DNA of 64,000 nucleotides from Arenimonas composti TR7-09 = DSM 18010. Lineage in GTDB: Bacteria > Pseudomonadota > Gammaproteobacteria > Xanthomonadales > Xanthomonadaceae. The position numbers and the translations under genes are program-made. Position 1 is the first letter of the stretch. Each line of letters opens with the position of its first letter. Location of the stretch: positions 1-64,000 of the forward strand of contig NZ_AUFF01000003.1 of assembly GCF_000426365.1 (NCBI RefSeq), read 5' to 3'. The notes beneath the pieces are model-generated. The model made no database searches, was not told where the DNA came from, and saw only the letters and a list, made by a program, of their open reading frames with translations. Of the stretch, positions 1 through 11,507 are shown piece by piece.

Positions 1-2
1 GC

Positions 3-1193
<1,191 letters not shown>

Positions 1194-1254
1194 TGCGATT
1201 ACCCGGTGGATACGAGGTGGATGGATCTCCGGGCCGCGGACGGCGCCGGGGTGG

Positions 1255-1330
<76 letters not shown>

Positions 1331-1377
1331 GAATTCTGGGTGTTGCGGTGTTGCCTGGAGCGGGTGCTGCATCTCAA

Positions 1378-1451
<74 letters not shown>

Positions 1452-1489
1452 CCGGACCCCGGGCCCGTTGCCGGGACCGGCGCCGAAGC

Positions 1490-1575
1490 TGGTGGAGGGA
1501 GGTGGATTCGAACCACCGAAGGCGTGAGCCAGCAGATTTACAGTCTGCCCCCGTTGGCCGCTTGGGTATCCCTCC
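1490..1575 (-). tRNA. tRNA-Tyr(GTA)
   Basis: The 86-nt length reflects a long variable arm (class II tRNA). The acceptor arm is GGAGGGA/TCCCTCC, the anticodon loop CTGTAAA carries GTA, and CCA is encoded. It opens the tRNA-tuf cluster, 71 nt downstream of ychF. Confidence 0.96.
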
Positions 1576-1646
1576 GTCAGGGAGCCCGCAATTTTCATGG
1601 TCGCGACGGGCTTTGTCAACGACATTTCGTCGACGCCGCGACGGAA

Positions 1647-2738
1647 TCACACATTGAAGCGGAAATGCAGGACGTCGCCCTCCTGGACGATGTAGTCCTT
1701 GCCCTCCAGCCGCAGCCGCCCGGCCTCGCGTGCGCCGGCCTCGCCGCGGTAGCGGATGAAGTCCTCGTAGGCGATCGTCTCGGCGCGGATGAAGCCCTTT
1801 TCGAAGTCGGTGTGGATCACCGCCGCCGCCTGCGGCGCGGTGGCGCCCTTGCGGACCTGCCAGGCACGGACTTCCTTCACGCCGGCGGTGAAATAGGTCT
1901 GCATGCCCAGCAGCGCGTAGCCGGCGCGAATCACCCGGTTCAGGCCCGGCTCGTCCAGGCCCATGCCGGCCAGGAACTCGTCGCGGTCGGCGTCCTCGAG
2001 CTGGGCCATTTCCTCCTCGATCGCGGCGCTGACCGCCACGACCTCGGCACCCTCGCCCGCCGCCCGCTCGCGGACGCGGTCGAGCAGCGGATTGTTCTCG
2101 AAGCCGTCCTCGAGCACGTTGCAGACGTACATCACCGGCTTCAGGGTCAGCAGGAACAGGTCGCGGACGAGCGCCTTGTCCTCGGCCGTCAGGCCCAGCG
2201 AACGCGCCGGCCGGCCCTGGTCGAGGCCGGCACGCAGCTTCGCCAGCACCTCCTTGCGGGCCACGGCGTCCTTGTTGCCGGTCTTGGCCTCGCGCTCGGC
2301 GCGGTTCAGGGCCTTTTCGACCGATTCCAGGTCGGCCAGCGACAGCTCCAGGTCGATCGTCTCGATGTCGGCCACCGGATCGACCCGGCCGGCGACGTGG
2401 ACGATGTCCGGGTGCTCGAAGCAGCGCACCACGTGGGCGATCGCGTCGACCTCGCGGATGTGCGCCAGGAACTTGTTGCCCAGGCCTTCGCCCTTCGAGG
2501 CGCCGGCGACCAGGCCGGCGATGTCGACGAACTCGAACGAGGTCGGGATCACCTTCTGCGGCTTGACGATCCCGGCCAGCGCGTTCAGGCGCGGATCCGG
2601 CACCGGCACGACGCCGGTATTCGGCTCGATCGTGCAGAAGGGGAAGTTCGCCGCGGCGATGCCCGCCTTCGTCAGCGCGTTGAAGAGGGTCGACTTGCCG
2701 ACGTTCGGCAGGCCGACGATGCCGCACTTGATGCCCAT
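1647..2738 (-). CDS. ychF: Redox-regulated ATPase YchF (OLA1 family)
   Basis: YchF is a TRAFAC-class Obg-like P-loop protein that prefers ATP and binds ribosomes; it is linked to stress and redox responses. The protein has 363 aa, the usual length. It opens with [20 protein letters not shown] (P-loop), has [10 protein letters not shown] (G3), and ends with the TGS-domain sequence [19 protein letters not shown]. Pth lies 13 nt upstream on the same strand, the widespread pth-ychF pairing, so the two are very likely cotranscribed. Confidence 0.97.
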   Translation of the reverse strand: MGIKCGIVGLPNVGKSTLFNALTKAGIAAANFPFCTIEPNTGVVPVPDPRLNALAGIVKPQKVIPTSFEFVDIAGLVAGASKGEGLGNKFLAHIREVDAIAHVVRCFEHPDIVHVAGRVDPVADIETIDLELSLADLESVEKALNRAEREAKTGNKDAVARKEVLAKLRAGLDQGRPARSLGLTAEDKALVRDLFLLTLKPVMYVCNVLEDGFENNPLLDRVRERAAGEGAEVVAVSAAIEEEMAQLEDADRDEFLAGMGLDEPGLNRVIRAGYALLGMQTYFTAGVKEVRAWQVRKGATAPQAAAVIHTDFEKGFIRAETIAYEDFIRYRGEAGAREAGRLRLEGKDYIVQEGDVLHFRFNV

Positions 2739-2751
2739 GGGCAGGAGTTCC

Positions 2752-3330
2752 TCAGGATTTCGGGGTATGGAGGCGCTTCATCGCCTCGTTGAAGTCGCCG
2801 GCGACCGCCAGCGGCAGTACCGCCAGGGCGTCGTCGATGGCGCGCAGGATCGACGCCTCGTCGTCGCGGCCCGGGCGGCCCAGCACCCAGCCGGTGACCC
2901 GGTCCTTGTGCCCGGGGTGGCCGATGCCGATGCGCAGCCGGTGGAACCTGCCGTGGCCGAGCTGCTGGAGGGTGTCGCGCAGGCCGTTCTGGCCGCCGTG
3001 GCCGCCGTCGAACTTCAGGCGGGCGGTACCGGGCGGAAGATCCAACTCGTCGTGCGCGAGCAGCGCCTCTTCCGGGGCGATCTTCCAGTAACGCAGGGCG
3101 GCCGTGACCGACCGCCCGGACAGGTTCATGTAGGTCGAAGGCTTCAGCAGCCAGACGTTCTGGCCGCCGATGTTCGCCTTCGCGGTTTCGCCGTGCAGCT
3201 TCGATTCCAGCCCGAAGCGCGCCCCCGCCTGTTCGGCGAGGGCATCGATGAACCAGAACCCGGCGTTGTGCCGGGTCCGGGCATGTTCGGCCCCGGGGTT
3301 GCCGAGGCCGACGATCAGGCGCAGCGCCAT
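2752..3330 (-). CDS. pth: Peptidyl-tRNA hydrolase
   Basis: Pth cleaves peptidyl-tRNAs that drop off the ribosome, recycling the tRNA. The 192-aa protein has the family signatures [20 protein letters not shown], containing the catalytic His of the TRHNAG segment, [10 protein letters not shown] near residue 65, and [12 protein letters not shown] near 90 with the catalytic Asp. It sits 12 nt after rplY and 13 nt before ychF, so translation-related genes form one minus-strand operon here. Confidence 0.97.
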   Translation of the reverse strand: MALRLIVGLGNPGAEHARTRHNAGFWFIDALAEQAGARFGLESKLHGETAKANIGGQNVWLLKPSTYMNLSGRSVTAALRYWKIAPEEALLAHDELDLPPGTARLKFDGGHGGQNGLRDTLQQLGHGRFHRLRIGIGHPGHKDRVTGWVLGRPGRDDEASILRAIDDALAVLPLAVAGDFNEAMKRLHTPKS

Positions 3331-3342
3331 GTCGCGGCGCGA

Positions 3343-4008
3343 TTACTTCTTCTTCGGAGCGGCGTCGGCCTTGGCCTTGGTCGCCGGGACCTCGGCCGAT
3401 TCCTCGGTCGCGGCCGACTCTTCCTCGACGCGCGCGTGCTTGGCGATCACGACGGCGATGTCGTGCTCCTTGCCGTGCGCCAGCGCCGGGATCGCCACAC
3501 CGGCCGGCAGCGGCAGCTGCGACAGGTGGATGATGTCGCCGACCTTCAGCTCGGTCAGGTCGACCGTGATGAACTCCGGCAGGTCCTTCGGCAGGCAGTC
3601 GACCTCGACCTCGTTCAGCTCGTGCAGCACGACGACGCCCGCGGTCTTGCCGGCCGGCGACTTCTCCTGGTTGGCGAAGTGCAGCGGCACCTTGGCGCGC
3701 AGGGTCTCGTTCTCGGAGACGCGCAGGAAGTCCAGGTGCAGGATCTGCTGCTTGAACGGGTGGCGCTGCAGGTCACGCAGCAGGACCTTCTGGACCTTGC
3801 CGTCCAGTTCCATGTCCAGGATCGCCGAGTAGAACCACTCGTTCTGGCTGGTCAGCCAGAGGTGGTTGTGCTCGATCTGGATGCTCTGCGGCTCGGCGTG
3901 GCCGCCGTAGACGATGGCCGGGACCTGGCCGCTGCGACGGAGGCGGCGGCTCGCACCCTTGCCCTCGTCCTTGCGGCTGGTCGCCGTGATGTTGTGGTTG
4001 GTAGCCAT
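3343..4008 (-). CDS. rplY: 50S ribosomal protein L25/general stress protein Ctc
   Basis: L25 binds 5S rRNA in the large subunit. At 221 aa this is the long two-domain Ctc type: an N-terminal L25 domain (ASRRLRRSGQVPAIVYGG near residue 18) and a C-terminal TL5/Ctc domain, plus an Ala/Lys-rich tail ending in PKKK. The frame is open for another 36 codons upstream, but the conserved N terminus MATNHNITATSRKDEGKGAS and an AGAAGG about 10 nt before the ATG at 4008 support this start. It lies between prs and pth in the usual gammaproteobacterial order. Confidence 0.95.
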   Translation of the reverse strand: MATNHNITATSRKDEGKGASRRLRRSGQVPAIVYGGHAEPQSIQIEHNHLWLTSQNEWFYSAILDMELDGKVQKVLLRDLQRHPFKQQILHLDFLRVSENETLRAKVPLHFANQEKSPAGKTAGVVVLHELNEVEVDCLPKDLPEFITVDLTELKVGDIIHLSQLPLPAGVAIPALAHGKEHDIAVVIAKHARVEEESAATEESAEVPATKAKADAAPKKK

Positions 4009-4101
4009 TTCGGTGATGCCTTCTGGTGAGTGATGCGCCCTTCGGCGCTTGCCACCGGTGCCCGCGACCAGGCCCGGCGTCGTTCCCGGGACAGGGAATC
4101 G

Positions 4102-4127
4102 GGCATCGGCGCGCACACGCCGATGCC
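4102..4127. other. Intergenic hairpin between prs and rplY
   Basis: A 10-bp perfect stem (GGCATCGGCG/CGCCGATGCC) with a 6-nt loop lies in the 141-nt gap between prs and rplY. No T-run follows on the minus strand, so it is better read as an attenuating or RNA-processing hairpin than an intrinsic terminator. Confidence 0.5.
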
Positions 4128-4149
4128 GGATGCCCCGGCCCGCCCTGCC

Positions 4150-5109
4150 TCAGTCCACGTAGAGCGAACTGACCGATTCGCCGAACGCGATGCGGCGGAT
4201 GGTCTCCGCCAGCAGTTCGGCCACGCTGAGCTGGCGGATGCGCGGGCAGGCGCGCGCCGCCTCCGACAGCGGAATGGTGTCGGTGACCACCAGCTCGTCG
4301 AGCTGGGAGTTCGACACGTTGGCGATGGCCGCGCCCGACAGCACCGGGTGGGTGCAGTAGGCGACGACCTTCTTCGCGCCGTGCTGCTTCAGCGCCGCGG
4401 CCGCCGCGCAGAGGGTGCCGGCGGTGTCGACGATGTCGTCGACCAGCACGCAGGTCTTGCCCTCGACGTCGCCGATGATGTTCATCACCGTCGCCACATT
4501 GGCCTTCGGGCGGCGCTTGTCGATGATCGCCAGGTCGGCGTCGTCGAGGCGCTTGGCGATCGCGCGGGCGCGCACCACGCCGCCGACGTCCGGCGACACC
4601 ACGATCAGGTTGTCGGTGCCCTGGCTGCGCCAGATGTCGGCCAGCAGCAGCGGCGTCGCGTAGACGTTGTCGACCGGGATGTCGAAGAAGCCCTGGATCT
4701 GCTCGGCGTGCAGGTCGACCGTCAGCAGGTGGTCGGTGCCGACCGACGAGAACATCTTCGCGGCGACCTTCGCGGTGATCGCGACGCGCGCCGAGCGCGG
4801 CCGGCGGTCCTGGCGGGCGTAGCCGAAGTACGGCACCACCGCGGTGACGGTGGCGACCGAGGCGCGGCGCAGCGCGTCGATCATCACCAGCAGTTCCATG
4901 AAGTTCTCGGCCGTCGGCGCGCAGGTCGGCTGGATCACGAACACGTTCTGGCCGCGCACGTTCTCCTCGATCTCGATCTGGCTTTCGCCGTCGGAGAACT
5001 TGCCCACCAGCGCCTTGCCCAGCGGAATGCCCAGCTGGCGGCAGACGGCCAGCGCCAGCGGCCGGTTGGCGTTGCCGGTGAAGACGAGCAGGTTCTGCTG
5101 CTGGCTCAT
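4150..5109 (-). CDS. prs: Ribose-phosphate pyrophosphokinase
   Basis: The enzyme makes PRPP from ribose 5-phosphate and ATP, feeding purine, pyrimidine, histidine, tryptophan and NAD synthesis. The 319-aa length fits class I enzymes. Visible motifs are the flexible-loop [20 protein letters not shown] around residue 96, [18 protein letters not shown] near 130, VVSPDVGG, and the PRPP-binding [11 protein letters not shown] near 221. It follows tRNA-Gln and precedes rplY. The apt product at 49696-50217 is one consumer of its PRPP. Confidence 0.98.
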   Translation of the reverse strand: MSQQQNLLVFTGNANRPLALAVCRQLGIPLGKALVGKFSDGESQIEIEENVRGQNVFVIQPTCAPTAENFMELLVMIDALRRASVATVTAVVPYFGYARQDRRPRSARVAITAKVAAKMFSSVGTDHLLTVDLHAEQIQGFFDIPVDNVYATPLLLADIWRSQGTDNLIVVSPDVGGVVRARAIAKRLDDADLAIIDKRRPKANVATVMNIIGDVEGKTCVLVDDIVDTAGTLCAAAAALKQHGAKKVVAYCTHPVLSGAAIANVSNSQLDELVVTDTIPLSEAARACPRIRQLSVAELLAETIRRIAFGESVSSLYVD

Positions 5110-5154
5110 GGTCGGGGCGTTCCGCGGTGGAGGACGGTGCCGGGGTCGGCGGTG

Positions 5155-5232
5155 TGGCTGGGGCGGTAGGATTCGAACCTACGAATGCCAGGATCAAAAC
5201 CTGGTGCCTTGGACCAGCTTGGCGACGCCCCA
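5155..5232 (-). tRNA. tRNA-Gln(TTG)
   Basis: The 78-nt gene (including encoded CCA) has acceptor arm TGGGGCG/CGCCCCA, anticodon loop TTTTGAT with TTG, TTCGAAT T loop and a G discriminator. It lies between ispE and prs. The same ispE-tRNA-Gln-prs order occurs in other gammaproteobacteria. Its cognate synthetase glnS is elsewhere in this window, at 52552. Confidence 0.95.
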
Positions 5233-5243
5233 ACGGCGCTGTT

Positions 5244-6143
5244 TCAGGCTCCGCCGGCGGCCAGCACCCGGTGCAGGGGCGAGACGTCGACGCCCCCGGC
5301 GACGATGGCCCGGCTCCCTGCGGGAAGCTGCGCCAGCGCCGCCTCGGCGTCCGCCCGCGCGCCGAAGCGCACGAAGCAGCCGCCGCCGGTGCCGGTCAGG
5401 GCCGCCGGTCCGAGCTGCGACAGCCGGCGCAGCCAGTCGTCGACGACGGGCGCGCGGCGCCGCAGCACCGGCTCGAAGGCATTGCCGGGCACGAGGCCTG
5501 AAAACGAGCCGCACATTGTCGCCGCGGGGGCATCCCGGGTCAAATCCGGGGCCCGGAAAAGTTCAGCCGTCGGCACGCTGACGCCGGTGTCGACGACCAG
5601 GTAGAAAGCCGGTCCGAGCGCCATCGGCGTCAGCGCCTCGCCGACCCCTTCCGCCCAGGCGCTGCGGCCGCGCACGAACAGCGGCACGTCGGCGCCGAGG
5701 CGCAGACCGAGCGCGGCCAGCGCGTCCTCGTCGAGGCCCGCCCGCCACAACCGGTTCAGGGCGACCAGCACGGTGGCCGCATCCGATGAGCCGCCGCCGA
5801 AGCCGCCGCCCGTCGGGATGCGCTTGTCGATCAGGATATCGGCACCTTCGGAGACGTTGGCTTCAGATCGCAGCAGGTTCGCTGCGCGAACGACGAGGTC
5901 GTCGGGGCCGGCGACGCCGTAGCCGGGATCGTTCACCCGCTGGACCCGGCCATCGGCGCGCGGCCGCAGGTGGATCGTGTCGCCCCAGTCGAGCAGCTGG
6001 AAGGCCGTCTGCAGCAGGTGGTAGCCGTCCGCGCGGCGCCCGGTGATGCGCAGGAACAGGTTCAGCTTGGCCGGCGCCGGCCAGCGGCTCCAGCCGGTTC
6101 CGGCGGGGGCGGAATCGGGCGCGTCCAGCCGCGGCGGGCTCAT
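5244..6143 (-). CDS. ispE: 4-diphosphocytidyl-2-C-methyl-D-erythritol kinase
   Basis: IspE phosphorylates CDP-ME at the 2-hydroxyl in the MEP isoprenoid pathway; dxs, the first enzyme of that pathway, is at 40998. The 299-aa protein is a GHMP kinase with [21 protein letters not shown] near the N terminus, the glycine-rich ATP loop [14 protein letters not shown], and a C-terminal [12 protein letters not shown]. The frame extends 31 codons further upstream into lolB, but the ATG at 6143 overlaps the lolB stop by 4 nt (ATGA), so translational coupling supports this start. Confidence 0.96.
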   Translation of the reverse strand: MSPPRLDAPDSAPAGTGWSRWPAPAKLNLFLRITGRRADGYHLLQTAFQLLDWGDTIHLRPRADGRVQRVNDPGYGVAGPDDLVVRAANLLRSEANVSEGADILIDKRIPTGGGFGGGSSDAATVLVALNRLWRAGLDEDALAALGLRLGADVPLFVRGRSAWAEGVGEALTPMALGPAFYLVVDTGVSVPTAELFRAPDLTRDAPAATMCGSFSGLVPGNAFEPVLRRRAPVVDDWLRRLSQLGPAALTGTGGGCFVRFGARADAEAALAQLPAGSRAIVAGGVDVSPLHRVLAAGGA

Positions 6144-6754
6144 GGCTGGCCCCAGGCCTCCACGACCAGGCGCACGCTGGCCCCGCCCTCGCTGGCGAAG
6201 ACCCGCCGCGGCCGCGCCGGTGCGCCCGGCAGCCATTCGCGGTATTCGACGGTCCAGCCGAACTGCTCGATCCTGGCCGGCAGGCCATCGGCGGCGAAGG
6301 CGATCCGCGCCGGGCCGGCGCTGCGCGCGCCGCGCGCCCAGTCGGCCAGGGCCTGCAGTGGCAGCCGCCAGCCGGTGGCCTCGGCCAGCAGCGCCTCGGC
6401 GTCGCTGCCGCTGCGCGGGCCGCCGTCGAGGCCGGACAGGGTCACGCGACCGCCGGTGGACTCGAGCACCCAGCTGCGCCGGGTCACCGGCGCCGACAGG
6501 GTGATGCGGTAGTCGCCGCCGCGCTGCTGCCAGTCGATCCGGCCGCTGCCGCCATCGCTGCCGGCCTGCACCGCCAACCGCCCCTGCATCCGCCAGTGGT
6601 CGGCTTCGGCCAGATCGGCCTCGCGCGCCGACTGCGCCGCCAGCAGCGCCGCCTCGCCGACCGGCACTTCGGCGCCCAGCCCGTCGCGCACCGGCGCGTG
6701 CCGGCAGGCCGCGAGCAGCAATGCGAAGGCGATCAGGATCAAGCGGGATCTCAT
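6140..6754 (-). CDS. lolB: Outer-membrane lipoprotein insertion protein LolB
   Basis: LolB is the outer-membrane receptor that accepts lipoproteins from periplasmic LolA and inserts them. The 204-aa precursor has a lipoprotein signal peptide with lipobox LLAAC around residue 17. The mature part contains [12 protein letters not shown] and the G-x-I-x-W-style strand [21 protein letters not shown] typical of the LolB beta sheet. It overlaps the TPR gene upstream and ispE downstream by 4 nt each, giving a tightly coupled TPR-lolB-ispE operon. Confidence 0.92.
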   Translation of the reverse strand: MRSRLILIAFALLLAACRHAPVRDGLGAEVPVGEAALLAAQSAREADLAEADHWRMQGRLAVQAGSDGGSGRIDWQQRGGDYRITLSAPVTRRSWVLESTGGRVTLSGLDGGPRSGSDAEALLAEATGWRLPLQALADWARGARSAGPARIAFAADGLPARIEQFGWTVEYREWLPGAPARPRRVFASEGGASVRLVVEAWGQP

Positions 6755-8403
6755 CGTTCGAATTCCAGCATCGTTGCGGTCAATACGGGGTTGTCGGCGT
6801 CGACGGCGCGGCCGGCGGCCCAGATGCTGCGCGCCTCCTCCTTCCGGCCGAGGCGCCAGAGCGCTTCGCCGAGGTGGGCGGCGATCTCGGGATCGGGCCC
6901 GGCCGACCAGGCCTGGCGCAGCAGTTCCAGGCCTTCCTCCACCCGGCCGAGCCGGACCAGCACCCAGCCGAGGCTGTCCTGGATCGCCACCGAGGTCGGC
7001 GCCACCCGGTGCGCGCGCTGCAGCAGCGGCAGCGCCGCCGCGAAGTCGCCGCGGTGCTGCGCCAGGGCATAGGCGTAGGCGTTCAGCGCGTGCGCATGAT
7101 CGGGCAATTCGTCGAGGATGCGGCGGAAGTCGGCCAGCGCGGCGTCGATCCGGCCGGTGCGCTCGTGCTCCATGCCGCGGGCGTAGAGCAGCACCGGGTC
7201 GCCTTCGAAGACTTCCAGGCCGGCATCGAGGGCCTTCAGCGCGTCGTCGGCACGGCCGGCCCGGATCAGCAGCTCGGCCTCTAGAAGGTGGCTGTCGCGC
7301 ACCCGCTCGCCGTCGGCATCACGGTTCTGCTGCAGTGCGTCGAGCAACTCGAGCGCCGCCGGCAGCCGGCCCATCTCGGCGAGCACGCGCGCCCGCCGGG
7401 TCACCGCCAGGTCGCGGCCCTCGCCGCTGTCGACCCCGGCATACCAGGCCTCGGCCTCGCTCCAGCGCATCAGCGCCTCGGCGAGGTGGCCGAGCAGCAG
7501 CTTGCGGGTCGGGCGCGCGTCGCCCGGGGCGCGGCGGACCTCGCGGTACAGCGCCAGCAGGCCGTCGCGGTCGCCACCGAGGATCAGCCAGCGGGCGCGT
7601 TCGCTGTAGCTCACGTCGTTCTGCGGGCCGCGGGCGAGCAGGGCGGCGGCGGCGGCGGGGTCGCCGGCCTGGGCGAGTTCGCGGGCAGCGGTGGAACGCA
7701 GGTCCGGCGGCAGCGGCGGCGCCTCGAGCAGCGCCCGGAGCACCGCCTTCGCCTCCTCCGCCTGCCCGTCCTGGCGCAGCCGCGAGGCCTGCAGGACGCG
7801 GCCGCGGGGATCGTCGGGGAAACGCGCGAGCGCCGCGGCCTCGATCCGCGCCGACAGCGCGCTGTCGTCGAGGCGGCGGGCGAGCCCGGCCAGCTGCAGC
7901 CAGGCCTGCAGGTCGTCCGGTGCCAGCGCCTGCCGGAACAGGGTGGCGACGACGCTACGGGCGATCACCGCCTCGTCGCCGCGCGCCTGCGCCAGCACGT
8001 CGAGCAGGGTCACCCAGCCGCCGTCTTCGGCGCGCGCCAGCATCGCCGCGGCCTCCTCCATCGCCGACTCGTGTTCGCCTTCGCGCAGGGCCAGGGTCAC
8101 GGCCGCCGCATGCATCGGCAACGCGTCCGGCTCCAGCAACCGCCAGCGCCGCAGCGCGCGCGCGGCCAGGCGGTCGTGGCCGGCCAGCAACGCGGTTTCG
8201 GTCGCGCGGGCGGCGATCCGCGGGTCGCCCGAGGCCAGCGCGGCCAGCAGGTAATGGCGCGCCGAGGTCGCGTAATCGCCCTGCTGGCGGGCGAATTCAC
8301 CGGCCATCAGGTCGCCGAGCGGCAATGGCCGGGAGTCGGCGAAGCTCGGCAGCGGGAGGATCGTCAGCAGCAGCGCGGGCAGAAGGCGGAAGCGCCGGTT
8401 CAT
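6751..8403 (-). CDS. Secreted tetratricopeptide-repeat protein
   Basis: A 550-aa protein with a signal peptide (residues 1 to about 22, ending PSFADS) and then helical repeats throughout. Clear TPR units near the C terminus include [59 protein letters not shown] and [20 protein letters not shown] arrays are protein-protein interaction scaffolds. The gene leads the TPR-lolB-ispE operon, so a role in envelope or lipoprotein biogenesis is a reasonable inference but not shown. Its start faces hemA across a 100-nt gap. Confidence 0.85.
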   Translation of the reverse strand: MNRRFRLLPALLLTILPLPSFADSRPLPLGDLMAGEFARQQGDYATSARHYLLAALASGDPRIAARATETALLAGHDRLAARALRRWRLLEPDALPMHAAAVTLALREGEHESAMEEAAAMLARAEDGGWVTLLDVLAQARGDEAVIARSVVATLFRQALAPDDLQAWLQLAGLARRLDDSALSARIEAAALARFPDDPRGRVLQASRLRQDGQAEEAKAVLRALLEAPPLPPDLRSTAARELAQAGDPAAAAALLARGPQNDVSYSERARWLILGGDRDGLLALYREVRRAPGDARPTRKLLLGHLAEALMRWSEAEAWYAGVDSGEGRDLAVTRRARVLAEMGRLPAALELLDALQQNRDADGERVRDSHLLEAELLIRAGRADDALKALDAGLEVFEGDPVLLYARGMEHERTGRIDAALADFRRILDELPDHAHALNAYAYALAQHRGDFAAALPLLQRAHRVAPTSVAIQDSLGWVLVRLGRVEEGLELLRQAWSAGPDPEIAAHLGEALWRLGRKEEARSIWAAGRAVDADNPVLTATMLEFER

Positions 8404-8503
8404 CGGGGTGTTTACCGCCTCGGGCTAGAATGCGCGCCGGATCCGAATCGGGAAGTCCAGCCCGCGAAAGCTTAGCGCACCGCGCGCCGACGCTGGCCAC
8501 GCC
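8404..8503. promoter_or_regulatory. Divergent promoter region, TPR-lolB-ispE versus hemA
   Basis: This 100-nt gap separates two divergent operons and must hold both promoters. On the plus strand TAGAAT at 8425-8430 resembles a -10 box for hemA, but no good -35 sits at the standard distance. No clear minus-strand promoter was recognised. Confidence 0.4.
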
Positions 8504-9757
8504 ATGACCCTGCTCGCCCTGGGACTCAACCACCAGACCGCCCCGCTCGCGCTGCGTGAACGGGTCGCGCTCGACGCTGCCCGCCTTCCAGTCGCGCTGA
8601 GCGAGCTGAAAGCCGTGCCGGGCGTCGAGGAAGCGGCGCTGCTGTCGACCTGCAACCGCACCGAGGTCTATGTCCAGGTCGCCGACGGTCGCGAGGACGC
8701 GGTGGCCGGCTGGCTGGCGCGCCACCACGGCATCGCCGCCGAGACCCTGGCCGCCTACCTGTACCGGCACCGCGACGACGAGGCCGTCCGCCATCTGTTC
8801 CGGGTCGCCACCGGGCTGGACTCGCTGGTGCTCGGCGAGCCGCAGATCCTCGGCCAGGTGAAGGACGCCTGGCAGGCGGCCCGCGCCGCGCATGCGCTGC
8901 GGACCCCGCTCGACCGCCTGTTCCAGCAGAGCTTCGCGGTCGCCAAGCGGGTGCGCACCGACACCCGCATCGGCGCCCACCCGGTTTCGGTGGCGTTCGC
9001 GGCGGTGCGGCTGGCGCGGCAGGTGTTCGCCGCGCTCGACGAGGCCACCGTGCTGCTGATCGGCGCCGGCGACACCATCGAACTGGCCGCCCGGCATCTG
9101 GTCGACGCACAGGCGAAACGCCTGCTGGTGGCCAACCGCACGCTCGAACATGCGCAGGTGCTGGCCAGCCGCCACGGCGGCTACGCGCTGCCGCTGTCGG
9201 AGCTGGAACGGCACCTGCCGGAAGCCGACATCGTGATCAGCGCCACCGCCGCCCGCGAACCGATCCTGCGCCGCGCCGGCGTCGCCGCGGCGCTGAAGGC
9301 GCGCCGCAACCGGCCGATGTTCCTGCTCGACCTCGCGGTGCCGCGCGACATCGAAGCGGCGGTCGCCGAACTCGACGACGTCTACCTGTACACCGTCGAC
9401 GACCTCGAGCAGGTGATCGAGGAGAACCGCGCCTCCCGCCGCGAGGCGGCGCAGCAGGCACAGGCGATCATCGACCTGCAGGTCGAGCACTTCATGGCGT
9501 GGTGGCGGGCGCAGGGCCGGCAGGATGCGTTGCGCGCCCTGCGCAGCCGCGCCGACGCCGCCCGCGACGAGGCGCTGGCGAAGGCGCGCGAGCAGCTCGC
9601 CACCGGCAAGCCCGCCGACGAGGTGCTGGCCCTGCTCGCCCACCAGCTGACCAACAAGCTGCTGCACGGCCCCAGCGCCGCCCTGCGCCAGGCCGCCCTC
9701 GACGGCGACCTCGACCTGCTGCAGGCCGCCAGCCGCCTGTACGGCGACGACGCATGA
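8504..9757 (+). CDS. hemA: Glutamyl-tRNA reductase
   Basis: HemA reduces glutamyl-tRNA to glutamate-1-semialdehyde, the first committed step of C5 tetrapyrrole synthesis. The 417-aa protein starts [20 protein letters not shown], has the catalytic cysteine in [11 protein letters not shown] near residue 50, the substrate segment [16 protein letters not shown], an NADPH-binding [13 protein letters not shown], and the C-terminal dimerization helices. The neighbour prfA overlaps by 4 nt (ATGA), the conserved hemA-prfA pair of proteobacteria. Confidence 0.98.
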   Translation: MTLLALGLNHQTAPLALRERVALDAARLPVALSELKAVPGVEEAALLSTCNRTEVYVQVADGREDAVAGWLARHHGIAAETLAAYLYRHRDDEAVRHLFRVATGLDSLVLGEPQILGQVKDAWQAARAAHALRTPLDRLFQQSFAVAKRVRTDTRIGAHPVSVAFAAVRLARQVFAALDEATVLLIGAGDTIELAARHLVDAQAKRLLVANRTLEHAQVLASRHGGYALPLSELERHLPEADIVISATAAREPILRRAGVAAALKARRNRPMFLLDLAVPRDIEAAVAELDDVYLYTVDDLEQVIEENRASRREAAQQAQAIIDLQVEHFMAWWRAQGRQDALRALRSRADAARDEALAKAREQLATGKPADEVLALLAHQLTNKLLHGPSAALRQAALDGDLDLLQAASRLYGDDA

Positions 9758-10839
9758 CGCCGGCGCTGCAACGAAAACTCGAAGCCCTGGCCGAGCGCCA
9801 CGAGGAAGTGAGCCGCCTGCTCGCCGATGCCGAGGTGCTGGCCGACGCCAACCGCTTCCGCGCGCTGTCGAAGGAATTCGCCCAGCTCGAGCCGGTCGCC
9901 ACGGGCCTGGCCGCGTGGACGCAGGCGCAGCGCGACCTGCAGGCCGCCGAGGCGATGCGCGGCGATCCCGAGCTGCGCGAACTGGCCGAGGAGGAGATCC
10001 CGGCCGCGCGTACCCGCCTCGAGCAGCTCGACCACGAACTCGCGCTGCTGCTGGTGCCGAAAGACCCGCGCGACGACGCCAACCTGTTCCTCGAGATCCG
10101 CGCCGGCACCGGCGGCGACGAGGCGGCGATCTTCGCCGGCGACCTGTTCCGGATGTACGCGCGCTACGCCGAAGCGAAGCGCTGGAACGTCGAGATCGTC
10201 TCCGCCAGCGAGGGCGAGCACGGCGGCTACAAGGAGATCGTCGCCCGCATCGAGGGCCGCGGCGCCTGGTCGCGGCTGAAGTTCGAGTCCGGCACCCACC
10301 GCGTGCAGCGGGTGCCGGCGACCGAGTCGCAGGGCCGCATCCACACCTCGGCGGCGACGGTGGCGATCCTGCCCGAACTCGACGACATCGCCGACATCGA
10401 GATCCGCGACGCCGACCTGAAGATCGACACCTTCCGCGCCTCCGGCGCCGGCGGCCAGCACGTCAACAAGACCGACTCGGCGATCCGCATCACCCACCTG
10501 CCGACCGGCGTCGTCGTCGAATGCCAGGACGAGCGCAGCCAGCACAAGAACCGCGCCCGCGCGCTGTCGCTGCTGAAGGCGCGCCTGCTCGACGCCGAAC
10601 AGGCGAAACAGGCGGCGGCGCAGGCGCAGTCGCGCCGGCTGCAGGTCGGCAGCGGCGACCGCAGCCAGCGCATCCGCACCTGGAACTTCCCGCAGGGCCG
10701 GGTCACCGACCATCGCGTCGAGGGGCTGACCCTGTACGCGCTGCCGCAGATCATCGCCGGCGACCTCGACGAACTGATCGACCGCCTGACCCGCGAACAC
10801 CAGGCCGACGAACTGAAGCTGCTGACCGCTGCCGCCTGA
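9754..10839 (+). CDS. prfA: Peptide chain release factor 1
   Basis: RF1 reads UAA and UAG and triggers release of the finished peptide. The 361-aa protein has the codon-recognition PAT tripeptide in [15 protein letters not shown] near residue 187 and the catalytic GGQ in [17 protein letters not shown]. The frame runs open upstream inside hemA, but the conserved N terminus [19 protein letters not shown] and the 4-nt overlap with the hemA stop fix the start at 9754. In many proteobacteria prmC, which methylates this GGQ, follows prfA; here prmC is about 34 kb away at 44116. Confidence 0.98.
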   Translation: MTPALQRKLEALAERHEEVSRLLADAEVLADANRFRALSKEFAQLEPVATGLAAWTQAQRDLQAAEAMRGDPELRELAEEEIPAARTRLEQLDHELALLLVPKDPRDDANLFLEIRAGTGGDEAAIFAGDLFRMYARYAEAKRWNVEIVSASEGEHGGYKEIVARIEGRGAWSRLKFESGTHRVQRVPATESQGRIHTSAATVAILPELDDIADIEIRDADLKIDTFRASGAGGQHVNKTDSAIRITHLPTGVVVECQDERSQHKNRARALSLLKARLLDAEQAKQAAAQAQSRRLQVGSGDRSQRIRTWNFPQGRVTDHRVEGLTLYALPQIIAGDLDELIDRLTREHQADELKLLTAAA

Positions 10840-10883
10840 GCGGCGCGTCCGCGAACACCGCTGGAAGACCGCAGGAAGACCGC

Positions 10884-11405
10884 ATGACCGCCGCCGCCGA
10901 ATTCCGCCCGCTCTCGCTCTGCGTGCTGACCGTCTCCGACACCCGCACGGCGGAGAACGACAGCTCCGGCGATTACCTCGTCGCCGCGCTGACCGAAGCC
11001 GGGCACGCACTGCACGAACGCGCGATCGTGCGCGACGACCGCTATGCGATGCGCGCGATCGTTTCGCGCTGGATCGCCGACGCGGCGGTGCACGGCATCC
11101 TCGTCACCGGCGGCACCGGCTTCACCGGCCGCGACTCGACGCCGGAGGCGCTGCGGCCGCTGCTCGACAAGGAAATGCCCGGCTTCGGCGAGATGTTCCG
11201 GGTGCTGAGCTTCGACGAGATCGGCACGAGCACGCTGCAGTCGCGCGCCTTCGCCGGCCTCGCCAACGCCACCTTCCTGTTCGCCCTGCCCGGCTCGACC
11301 TCGGCCTGCCGCACCGGCTGGGAGAAGCTGATCCGCGCCCAGCTCGACGCCCGCACGAAGCCCTGCAACCTCGCCAACCTGCGTCCACGGCTGCGCGAAA
11401 TCTGA
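10884..11405 (+). CDS. moaB: Molybdenum cofactor biosynthesis protein B
   Basis: A 173-aa MoCF/MoaB-Mog fold protein that binds molybdopterin; MoaB-type proteins adenylate MPT or support the step. Motifs are VLTVSDTRTAENDSSGDYL at the N terminus, LVTGGTGFTGRDSTPEAL near residue 75 and the C-terminal LPGSTSACRTGWEKLI. The open frame extends far upstream through prfA, but ATG 10884 gives the conserved N terminus. It is 44 nt after prfA. No other moa gene is in the window, so assignment rests on sequence alone. Confidence 0.92.
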   Translation: MTAAAEFRPLSLCVLTVSDTRTAENDSSGDYLVAALTEAGHALHERAIVRDDRYAMRAIVSRWIADAAVHGILVTGGTGFTGRDSTPEALRPLLDKEMPGFGEMFRVLSFDEIGTSTLQSRAFAGLANATFLFALPGSTSACRTGWEKLIRAQLDARTKPCNLANLRPRLREI

Positions 11406-11410
11406 TCCCT

Positions 11411-11507
11411 GGTTCGTGGTTCGTACGAGGTACGAGGCAATGAAGGCCGGCACTTCGCGCGAAGCGCGCGCCCTCACTACCTCGTACCTCGTACGAACTA
11501 CGAACTA
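11411..11507. repeat. Composite inverted repeat A (heptamer arms, GTTCGTA family)
   Basis: Two arms of about 26 bp (11411-11437 and 11481-11507) are near-perfect reverse complements and are built of 7-nt units such as GGTTCGT and ACGAGGT. A smaller CTTCGCGCGAAG palindrome lies between them. The element fills the gap between convergent moaB and the efflux adaptor, and its right arm overlaps the TAG stop codon of the latter. It shares arm sequence with the element at 27571. Confidence 0.9.
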